From the NCBI GenBank assembly GCA_905147135.1, contig LR990052.1, positions 12,400,200 to 12,464,199 of the forward strand: DNA of 64,000 nucleotides. Reading direction: 5' to 3'. Origin of the DNA: Blastobasis lacticolella (taxonomy: Eukaryota; Arthropoda; Insecta; Lepidoptera; Blastobasidae). This document shows positions 35,201 through 47,200 of the stretch, one piece after another. The notes beneath the pieces are model-generated. The model was given only the letters and a program-made list of their open reading frames with translations, made no database searches and was not told where the DNA came from. A program made the translations under genes and the position numbers. Position 1 is the first letter of the stretch, and each line of letters opens with the position of its first letter.

Positions 35201-38200
35201 TTTTTCTTTAAAACTCACTTAAAAGTCACAAAAGATAATTTAAATGATTCGAGATTAAGTTTTAATTATAATAATGTGTAACGAAACACTTTCCATTTTG
35301 TGTCGTATTTATTCATGAAATTTTAGTTGATTGATACAGTTGAAATCAGTAATTTATTAGCGCAAAGAAAAGGGCCAGATTTTTTTTATACCACACAGGT
35401 GGCAAACAAGGTCTGGCGGCCTGCCTGATGGTATACAGTCTATGGTTTGCAATACCAGGGGCATCACCCACGCGTTGCCGACCCCGTAAAAACCTTTTCA
35501 CCTCTTTCTTAAAGAACTCCATGTTGTACTCTCAAGGGATAACCTCTCCAGGTAGTTCATTCCACAACCTTAGTGTGCGTGGAAAAGTTCCTTTGGAACC
35601 GCACAGTTCGCGACCAATTTGGCTTCAAGGTGTGCGGATGAACTCCCGGTCGGTAGCGAGCGGTGCAATGATAGAATGTAGCTGTAGGCATCATGTCAAA
35701 CAGTTCTTCAGAACAAATACCGTTGTATAAACGGTAGAACACACAAGCTGAGAATAGAAGCTCCGCTGACTCAGCGGCTCAATAACACTTACGAGCATGG
35801 TATCATCGACAATTCTCACAGCGCTTCTGGAACATCTATTCAGCTAAACCAGTGGCGTGCCTAGGGTTTCAGAGTAAGGCAAGCCGAGAAATGAAGTTTT
35901 TGTAGCTTTTACGGTTATTAAAAATAAATCAAATTATTTTCCACATTACTGATCAATCCTCACTCTTCAGTTTTATTCCAGCAATATAACTTGTGAGAGA
36001 GAACAACCAACAATCCAATGAGTTTGGTACACCGATCTATGAAATTGTCTTATAAGCGATTTAATAATCTGAGAAATAGGTACGTAAATCGGGCGTAGGT
36101 TTTGGCGAAAAAATAATTTGTTATTTTCTGAGCGATGTTTAAAAACTTTACCTTTTCCATGCAAATCAAAACTTGTGCATATTTTAAATCATCACAAGGG
36201 GCTTTACTTCCTCTATTGTTGATCAACCCAGTTAAATCACTTTTACTACAAAACACAACACAAACACCACAAAAAACAAATTACTTATCCGCTCAAACAA
36301 AACAACAGTGAAGTTGGTACGTGTTACAGCATTCAACAAACGTACCTACTGCGCTTGCGCGAAGTTGCACAGATCCGTGTACAACTTCATACGCATGCAG
36401 GGCTTAAAGTCTCGTACAATTTACTATATAAACAAACGTATAGTTATATCTCATTATAGGACAGTTTTCATATGTAAGAAAGAGACATACCGGCCGGAAT
36501 CGAAGCCCGCTTACAAGCCAGCGCGTGCGAGCGAGATGACTGGCCGGGTCTCAATTCAACTCAGTCTCAACTTGCGTGTGCGTTCGGATCGTGTTTCGTA
36601 ACCTAGGCGCACGATGGCGCTGCTTCGGCGCGGCGGTGTGCACGTAGTTTGAAAAGTATTAGGAGCGCGAACTTTAAATAGTTCGCGCTCGCATAACCTT
36701 TTATTTTTGATCGATAATTATTTTTATAAGGCAAGCCCGGCGTTTGGGCTTGTATGACAGTAACGCCACTGATCTAAACATCTATTCAAAGCCTAGTTAG
36801 ATTTGATAGGTACCTACTGAAAAAAGAAATGGCCAACTGGAGGACTAGGAGGTAAATATCTGGAAACTTCAGTATAACTATCTGCTAAGCATTCCACCAA
36901 CGAGCGTAGAAGATGAGAGAGCGTTTTCGGCTTCTCGGATTTCGGATACATATGTTTAGGAGTTCTTTAAATGATGAGACACTTGATATTTTATGCTTTT
37001 TGCGTAAACATTTCCAAGTAAAAAAAAGCTTAGGATTGTGTGTGATTAATTGTAGTTAACTCTTATTTGTGTTTTAGTTTTACATCCATTAAAGTTTTTT
37101 TTTAATATCGCAATATTGCAAATTTTGCAGTATTACAAATTTTGACACCACAATATTGCGATATTGAAAATATATTGCGACATTGCATGCTCTATCGTTG
37201 TTGATTTGCAATATTTGCCGGCGACTAGTGTGAAGGCTTTACCTTCTACCTATACGCTGAAAGCGTTTGTGGCCTAAGGGTTAAGGAGTCCGACTCCTAC
37301 TCCGAGCTACCGGGTTCGAACCCCAGTGCATCCACGTAGAGCTCGTCTAGTCTAAAATGACGCGCCCCACTACTTAGTTAGTTTATTTCGATGTGTGAGT
37401 GCAAATATTGATAACGACACTTCATCTGTGTGGGAGCCAATGAACGACGCGTGCTCCTACGTTTGAATTTCACCGGCAACTGAATGACCAATTACAACGG
37501 TATTTGTATATGTATTGCGTCCATATTTTAAACTTGCTTGTGTGCGTTAATGCGATAGTGGGGCGCGTCATTTTAAATTAGACGAGCTCTACCAATAACT
37601 CTTTTTCTAGCTATATACATTAGTTGTACGTTAATAGATGCTCGTACGGTAAGGGAAAAATCGCGATGAAACCTGTACATTTAGGCGACTAAATGTGTGT
37701 AACCATGAACCAATCCGAGAGAGCAAAGTAGAATATATGTCGTGGAAGTTGGCACACTTCTCAAGCGCGATGTAGGACGGTCAGCGCCATCTATGTGCGA
37801 ATACTTTCCAACCTTGTGTTCCGGTACTCGTAATGTGAATCTTGTTGAGTTTCCTCATTGGAGCGATAGATATCGCTACATTCTGATCTGCCAAATCCTG
37901 GATCATGTTGAAGGCGGAACGGGCCCTCACGCGATAGTACAACCGGGACCTGAACGGCGAGATGAACAGTTTAAAGGCTTTACCTTCGAACAAGGCGGTC
38001 TTGTTTCTCAGCAAGGGTTCCTCGCTGAGGGGGACGTAGATGGGCCCCCGAAGCGGGTCCGACTTGAGTGTGAAGGGCAGCGCCAGCGGGTCAGCCGGGA
38101 TGGGCACCATTTGCAATCGGCAGTTCTGGGCCTTGCGCGCCCACCCGAATATCTGGACCGAAATATACGCAGCTGTAGTGGATGCCAGATGCCATATGGA

Positions 38201-41200
38201 TAGGCGATAATGACGTACAAATTATACAATACAGGGTGTTACATAATATATGTATAAAGCCGTGAACTGGTTAGAGTGTTAAACATAATAAAACGATAGG
38301 TACAATTATTTCTGTTGTACGTGGAATTTTTGTACCTATCGTTTTCATACATTTAGCACTCTATACGGTTCACGGCTTCATACATATGTTATATAAAAAA
38401 AATTCACGTACGACAGAAATAATTGTACCTATCGTTTTATTATGTTTAACACTCCATCCAGTTCACGGCTTTATACATATATTATGTAACACCCTGTATA
38501 ATCCTTTCATTTTTCACTAGGTACAATGGTCAAAAATTTAAACCAGGTTGGATGAGGTTAGATTCGGTTGACGACCTGAGTGGTTCAATGGTCAACATGC
38601 CGGTCTGCCACGCAAGAAGTCCCGGGTTCGATTCCCGGCCGGGCAGAAATTGAAATGATGAATTTCAATTTCTGTTACGGGTCTGGGTGTTCTATGTATA
38701 ATATGTGTGTATTTACAAGCATTTAAGTAGATTATCAGTTATCTAGCACCCATACTACAAACTTTGCTTAGTTTGGGGCTAGATGGCGCTGTGTGAATTG
38801 GTCCACAAATATTTATTTATTTATTCCCGGGTGGGCAGCTGTGTATGAGAGTTCCTAAGAACTTACTCTACAGCTGGATCGACATATCTGCTGCAAAATT
38901 TAGCAGTGGCATCAAGTATCACATGCTCACCAGTTCAGCAACGATGTTCCCGCTGGCCACCGCCCACTGTATACACATTTCGTAGGCCTGGTCTGGGCGG
39001 AAGGTGGCCTGGTAGCGCGCGTGGCCCCACTCAATGCGATCGCTCTTGTTGCTCACGTCTATGTCCAGATGGGTGTTCTTGTATAGAGGCACTGTTGGCG
39101 GAAATGGACCGTGTTATTGGGAGAATAATGTTCGAAACCGGGTGTCCTTAATAGGTTCTATGAGATTAAATTGTCCATCCTATCGATTGTATAATCAAAG
39201 TGAATGTCTCATACAATCCAATTCGTGTCGTCTCGTCAGAGTAGCTCCATTGAACGAGTAACATTTAAAGTACGGGTAAGTGTGGGTCACACCACGGAAA
39301 CCGACTTGAAAATCCCTGATTACCGGTCTGTACCCTGATTTAAAAAGACGTCGTCGTGGAATAAATAGGTTTGAAGATGTCACGATCTTTAAAATTATTT
39401 AGTGCCATCAGCGAAATGCCATAAATACTGAAAACCGTCAAAAATACCGCGGCACTACCGTTTACCATAATTTTGAATAGACCGAATGATGCTGCTGATA
39501 AATGTGGACTTGTTTGTAGAAGGTCTACTGTCAGCAGTGGACGTATTTCGGCTGACAATAACGTCACATGTCGAACGTCATAAAGCCATATAGGAGCCTT
39601 AAAAATCCGATACTAGAGGTGATACGATCCCTCACATAATAACCAATAGGCTTTAAATACTCACTGTCACTGTCGCTCTCTATACACATATAGGCGGGGT
39701 CGATGTTGTCCGCAAGGAAGGCGGGCACCGGGCAGTCCGGGCCACCGATGACCCCGGGTGGTCCGCCCCCGGGGGGACCGCCCCCGATGGCCAGGGCGCC
39801 CGCGACCGGTTCGCTGGGCAGGAGTGGAGAGCGAGGCCCCAGGACTTCCACCTCCATCCATTCGTTCTCGAAGCTCTGCAGGTCACCGAGAGGCTTCACG
39901 TATTCGCCGCCCACCTCTGCGGAAGAAGAAACGGTGATTGTCAATACAAAATATAGGAGATTTTGCGAGAGCTGATAAAAAGAAAAAATTGTTTAAATAA
40001 TTGTAATAGATGGAGTTGATTAGACACGATTCCCGAAAATATATCTAAACGAGACCGTTAGTTGTACAGAAATGTAGACAATTTGCACTTTCTGCTCAGA
40101 AAAGGTATAAAACTAAGTATTTTAAACGAATCACTTTTCCAAGTAACTTCGGTTACCAAATTCAGTACTTGAGAATCCTGTCTAAGCAGCGCTATATAGT
40201 GAGGTAGCCGAACGTTATTACTTTTTAAAGTAGCTGTCTGAAAATCCCCCATTAATCATCGTGATTTAGAGTGTAAGAAGTACTTACGAACAGAATCCAC
40301 TAAGACTTTTTGCAGCGCGTTTTGCGATCACGATGTCATACGACCAACGCTATGACCGTATTGATGCAAACGCGCGTCTGTCGAAAAACTCGCTGAGGAC
40401 GAACTTTCTAATTCTGAAGTATTTCCTCAATGGTACAAGAACACAGCATTTCGTGGCGGGGAACAGCTAAAGCATAATTTTCTAATCAAATTACCTTTGT
40501 CCTTCTTTTGTGGTAGAATATGATACATGTAATATCCAACTACGAAGCGCTTCGTCGTGTCCCCCGAAGCGTGGCATATATATTTTTCTTGGAGTAGTTT
40601 CTGTGAATATAATAGGCATAATGTTAATTCAAAAATTTCAGCGGATATAATCAAAATGTTTGCCTCTCAGCTCTTCTAGAACAGATAACGAAATATGAAA
40701 ACATAGTATGGCAATATTACTTGCTAAGAAAGGCGGTGCCGTTTTTTTTATGGTTCTTGGCAAGCGTCATCTGATGATAAGCGATGATACGACTAAGGAT
40801 GAATCGTCTAAAAAAAAATCTTATTCACTCTGGCCTTGAATGAGTCCAGAATATACTGTTCAAATAGGCAAGAAGTATAACGGTTCGTGCTGGTATTTTT
40901 ACGACATAAGGGAGGAATGTAGCCCATATTCTTCTTCTTCTTCTTGTCTTTTTTTTCTTGTCCACGTGTGCTTAGAGGCGTGCGTATAATAGAGGTCTCT
41001 TAAGAGGCGGGCAACGCATTGGCAGCGCCCCTGGTGTTGCTGATGTCCATAGGCGGCGGTGACTTTCCATCAGGTGGCCTGCTTGTCTGTTTGACTGCCG
41101 TATACTACCTGGAGAAGTTTTCCCTGGGCATGGAGTTCTTTTCAGTTAAAAAAAGGGGTGAAAAGGTTTTACGGGGTCGGCAACGCGCGGGTGATGCCCC

Positions 41201-44200
41201 TGGTATTGCAAACGTCCATAGGCTGCGGTGACTGCTTACCACTAGGCAGGCCGTAAGCTTGTTTGCCGCCTGTGTGGTATGAAAAAAAAGAATAACATAA
41301 AAAAGGCGTACCTCCATAAAATCAGTAGCCCGCTCACTCGTCATGCCCTCCATATTGGCCTGGAGCCAGTGGATCGCGTACACGGAGACGAAGGCGTGCG
41401 ACGGCAGGCTGACCGTCTGCTGCAGGTAGCCCACGCCCAGCGACGGGTGCCGCATGCGTTCCAGGATCTCGTGGAGAGAAGCGGTGGCTTTCAGCTTCGG
41501 TTCCATTACCCTGGGGGCGGGGGGCTCGTGATTGGCTTAGATGATCAGGGATTCCGGGAACCTTTACCTCTCCCTTACGAGTCGGATACCTTAACCACTA
41601 GGCCACCGACGCTCCAAGCAAAAACAATAGGTTTTACCAGGTGGCAGGACTCTGTCAAGCCTGAGGAGCCCGCTTGGTGAGTACCACCGCCTTATCTATT
41701 TCTGCTGCCAAGCCGACAATGCTTGCATTGTTGTTCCGGTTTTAAGGATGAGGTAGCCAGCGCAATTACAGGCATGAGGCTTTTCATCTTAGTCCTCACT
41801 GTGATAACCTGCGGTCCTGCATTTTTGTTGCCTGCAACCTAGTAGATGTTATGGGTAACAGTTACCGCTTACCATTAGAAGGGCTGTCTGCTCGCTTGTC
41901 ACTGCGTTGTATAAAAAAAACAGTTTTTTAAATACTTTTACTTTTATCCTACACAAAAGCGACCCTGGACTAGTGGCAGCGTGCTCGCGAGACCGATAAC
42001 TGAAATTAAAAACACACGCAAAACTGGTAGGGTGACCGTTTCGTTCATTGAGGCTCGTTGAAAGTACAGCACCGCAACGAGGTCGCCACTCCGGACGGAA
42101 CTCTAATTATTGGGAGAAATATAATATAATAGGGTGGAAACCTAATACCGTGTGTTTGTGTTAAAGCGAGCATTCAGCATTCAGTTTCGGTCACAGTTTC
42201 GGTCACAGTGTGACTATAGACTATGTTGCCGGCACAATTAGCGACTTTTTGATCATACCCGCCATAATATAATACAATCCGAAAGGCTATAAATAGATTA
42301 GGCGTTAGACCCTTTCACCCGGGCCGCTTTAATCATGATCCAGGATTTTTCAGGTAATTACAGTATGCATCTGACCTCCGTGACCCTGTTAACAATCTGA
42401 CCAGATTGGTTCATAGTCACACATTCAGGCGCCTGAATGTGCAGGTTTCATCACGGTGTTTTCCATCAGCGTAAGAGCTTCGGTGTTAAACTAATGTACT
42501 TAAATTACTTAGAGTCATTGGTACATAGTGGCGCTGGGGTTCAAAACTTTGTTCAAAACCTGGTAACTCTCGCTTACGAGTCAGACCCCTTAATCAAACC
42601 ACGGACGCTCTTTTTAGTTTACAAGTTTAGTGTTCAACTATTGTAGGTGCATTACTCAGAAAAAAATGTACATGGTGCAAGGAGGATCGAACTCAGTATC
42701 TCCCGCTTACGTGTCGAACCCAGTAGCCATTGGGCCACCGATGCTAAAAGTTGTAAAACATTTCTGCGATTTATCTTCACGGCTGTTCGTTCGCTACCGT
42801 GCCATGTTTTTTTTTCTAGAACTTACCCATCATCGTAAGTGTCGTCCGTTTCGCCGGTTTGAGATTGTGTTCTCTCCAAGACTGTTTTTGCTGTATTCCT
42901 GTAACATTTATTTTATGTAGGTATTGCATTTACAGTGTGTACGCTGCCCAACTATCATAATAAAAGCTTGTTATAATTATTATCAGAAAAAATATAGTTA
43001 TATTTAAAAAAAATATGCTGAAGCAGTTAAGCCAAAATATTAAATTTTAACTAATATTAATGAAAGGGTAAAATATGAAAAGAAAGTTTGGAAAGAACTG
43101 GAAAAAATATTTTTATTTTTAGTAAAAGGTCGTCCAAATTATTTTCCTACAAATGGTATAAGATAGATGATAGAGATCGAATGTTTTGCGATACTATTAT
43201 AAGATAAATCAATAAGATTATGTAATTATTAATTTGACTATCTAATTTCATAGAAAAAATTATGAAAAATTGAAATTTTCCAGTAGTTTCAAAGCATTGC
43301 GGGGTTGGTGAGAGAGCATAGATGTACTTACTTGTTCGTTTGACTAGTGTTTAGTGACTTAGTAGGTGATACTTGCTGCAATGAAACATTCAAGAGGGTA
43401 AGAATAAAAAGCAGCCAATAGGGTCCAGTGAAGCACTCATAAAAACCAGCGGTCAGAAAATTATAAATGGTACTAAAAGTAATAAAATACTATTAAACCA
43501 CTAATGTAGTAAATAATTTCTGTAAAAAATATAAGTAGGTAATTATAATATCAAGAAATAAATGGGGTTTAGTGCGAGTAAAGAAAAAAGGTTTATAATC
43601 AGCGTCCTCGTATGTTTTCGGAAATGGCTCAAGCTGAAATGAGTTATGGATTACAATAGCAATAATGACGGAAATGTTATGGCATGAATATGACCGCATG
43701 AAGAATGAAAGGTTAGAGTATTAATTCCTAGAACAGTATTAGAGTCTTTACGTAAGTCTTTCGCTTCATTGCTATAGGTTGCTAGTACGAATACTGTTCT
43801 AAAAAGAAAAATACAAATGCATTGACAATTGTTAGGCCTGCACACCATGCACACATATTTAACAAAGAGTTGTGTGTGATAAACATAAATATTTCTACGC
43901 GTCTGTTAAGAGCCAGCAAAACATTAAGAGGTAACTACAATATTTAATACAAATAAAACTAAATATACAACTAATCTAAGTATATAAGATACGAGCAAAT
44001 ATCACAAGTAGCAGACACGTAAAAAGGAAGTAATATTTCAACGAGATCAATGCAATTTGTACATATCTTCTGTATAATGTTATCTAATAACGTTGAAATT
44101 TACTCGAGACCGCAAACAACCACTTTATTGCAAAATAAAGTCTTAGAAAATGTATTTTAATAATGTGTTTGCTCCTACGCAAAATATTGGTACAAATCAT

Positions 44201-47200
44201 CCCATAAATAAACTTTCGAACATGTAAAGGCCCTCCCAAACAGGCGCGATATGTCGCGTGCGTTTTTGCGATGAAGCGTAACGTGTCCTTTCCGTAGAAT
44301 TGCGATTTTATCGTCGTGTACTCATTGGTTGTAAATAAATATCATTAGGAATTGTAAACTTTTATTATTGAAAGACGCAGAACAAGCGTCTTACTTCCAT
44401 TTCTGCGTTATTATCGCGGCGGGTGCGTCAAGTCGCATGCGTCCTAATAAAAAATGTACTACGAACAGATATCGCAATAACGCATGCGATATTATCGCCC
44501 CTGTGCGAGAGAGCCTTAACAGAATCCCAACGCAGTTGTTTGCAGCCAGCAAATACGAAACAGGTATCGGCCCTAAATAACGCACATCGCCTAGTTTCAG
44601 CCCCGTGTTCACTCACACGCGTGCGACAGAGCCGCTCTACGTAGCCGCACTAGCCGATGCGCATTATTCACGGCCGACACCTGCACTATGTACGAGTATG
44701 TAATGTAATGTTGTACAAGTCACGCATGTGGTTGTGGTACTGACATAGCGTCGATGCGCAGCCGCGGCCGGTCGGGCAACCGCGTGCTGCCCACGCGCTC
44801 CCTGAACGGCGAGCTCGACGACCCGCCCTGACGCCACAAAGCACAGGTTAACACGAGGGCGATGGTAATCGCTATTGCATGTATTGCAATCGCAACACGG
44901 TGGGGGGTTATCGCGATACGAAAAGCGACCAGATGGCGCCACTTGTGGGGTCAGTGGTGCAACTATGGGAGGCGGGTCTTTTCGTTGCGTTTACGGTTGG
45001 TGTCGGGACGTTTTCGTTTTAAAGGCTACGTCCGTATAGACAGGTGGTTATTGCTTAGGGTTTTACATAGTTAGTCGCCTAGCGAGCGAAGGCGCCAAGC
45101 CAACCGCGCAGCACGGCTGGATACGAACATTATATAACTATATAATTTTTATTTCACATTCGCGTTACGTCGATCGATCGACATGGTTAAAAAATTGTGG
45201 TATCTGTAGTGTAGTTTCGTTGTCTCTCTCTGTCTGAATGAGAAACATCGATCGACAATACGACAGACTAACTCTTCGTTGGCAAACATAGCAGCGAACT
45301 ATGAGGGAATTGAAAATGTCCAAGACCTACCCTTTACCGAACCGAAAATGAGTTAAATAGTTGCACCACTGTTGTTAATATTCTGCCGCGCTATTGGTCG
45401 GATTTGACAGTAGATCCAGTAGCGCCATCTAGGGGATTTCCGGTATCGTGATAACCCTCAATAGATTTTCGAAATAAAGTGCCCGCCAGCGAAAGGTTCC
45501 CGCAACGCGTTCAGATTTACTGGGCATAATTGAAAGAATCTTTCTTTTCTAACGAGCCTCAGAGGAACAAACAATGTCACCCATGTCACCAGACGCACAG
45601 AACTTCCTAATTTTTCCGCGACTTCAAATCTAAAAATTGAGGTATGGAACGTGACAAAGCACGGAAAAATCAAGTTCCTCGCATCAGTGTGGACTTTATT
45701 TCGTTCCTGGATTTTACCAATTGAATTTTGTGTCGAAGTTCTAAATACTTTATACTTTTTTGACGATCAAATAAGATTGTGTGCATGACCCAAAATTCAA
45801 TTGCTTGGATCCAACACTTAAGTTTTCGGCAACAAGTCAGGAAGTTATGTGAATAATTGATCTAGTACATACACAACATAAGTTAGTTTAAGATGAAAAT
45901 ATTTAAACATCTAAATTCGTAACTTGTTCCACGACATCGATTTCAATTTTAACACAAGGCAATATCTGAAAACTATGTGTAGCCGACCATAAAGGAGACA
46001 GTCAAAAATTTTCCTAACCACCAGCCGGCATAATGAGAGTTGTAATGAATAAAGCTTATGAAACGCCATATCCTCGCGTAATTATTTAAATTCTTTAGCT
46101 AGCCAATTTATTTATATTGATGTTTAAAATATTACTAATTTGCAATGAAACGAAGGTATTCTTGGCATGAAATTATGAACACACCCGGAAGAAGGTATGG
46201 TTGCACAAACTTATCTGACCCGGTGGCCAAAACTGGAATCAAGTGTCGCCATTTTGAAATGTCATGTCAATGCCATTAACAGCGACGCTGTCACCGGGTC
46301 AGTTTAAGTTTGTGGCACTGCGTAGACAGACAGGTAAAAAATCTTAGTCTTAATCTTATTTGTCATTGTCACTGCCACTAATGACGAATGAAACTCTTTA
46401 CTCCGTTAGGAGGACTTGCCCTGTGGTTGTGATTTCTACGGCGATGACAGGCTGTAAAACCAAGTTTCGTTTATGACTCTTTTCTGAGTTAACACTAACC
46501 GATGGTCTTACGGTGAGGGAAAACATCGTGATGAAACCAATAGGCTAATCACGTAACGCTGTAGCCAACAATTCTCTGATTTCAATTATTGAAATCAGAG
46601 TATTGTTTGCAGAGTTACGTAATTTGCCTACTGTACTTCAGTCGTAATTAGGCGACTGCATACATAATTCAATCTGGTCAGGTTCCCCTGTTAACAGGGT
46701 CACGGAGGTCAGATGGCACTCGCTCCACTGTAATTACCTGATCTACCAAATCCTGGATCACGGTTAAGGCAGACCTCGGGCCCTTACGCGCGAGAGTACA
46801 TCCGGGACATTAACGCCAAGGTGACTGTGTTGTACATACCATGATTCTAAGAAAGTCTTCATTTTGTGCACATCTGTCGGCCATTTTATATAACATTAAA
46901 TGGTATGTCCCGGGGCACGCCGCAATACCAGTGTTTTCTCAATGCATTACACGCATTATTGAACACAATGCCCTCTTCTCTTAAAAGGAGCTTTTTCTTT
47001 CCTCATTGATTTCTCTTCGTTATGAAAAAAAAAACCTCTTACTCCTTGCGTAAAAGGAGTTTATTCTTTCATCATTTACTCTACGGCTTGTTCCAGTGTT
47101 GCATGAGTTTCGCATGAGTGTTGCAGTTTTGCTAAAAATATTTATTTTTCAATAAGTGATTGTGAAGAATTGGCTAAACTTAGATGTCTTTTATCAACTG

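Noticed and set aside
36050..36256. Minus-strand frames inside the hAT-like element as a transposase
   Set aside because: Too short and without the hAT dimerisation or zinc-finger motifs.
37262..37336. tRNA-like sequence with GGGTTCGAACCCC
   Set aside because: It is the head of a SINE copy continuing into the shared body; pairing is imperfect and the same head recurs in several diverged copies.
38573..38650. tRNA-like sequence with GGGTTCGATTCCCGG
   Set aside because: Followed by the SINE B body and a (TTTA)n tail; a retroposed repeat rather than a tRNA gene.
39703..39975. Proline-rich plus-strand frame
   Set aside because: It is antisense to Iml1 exon 17, whose Gly/Pro codons create it.
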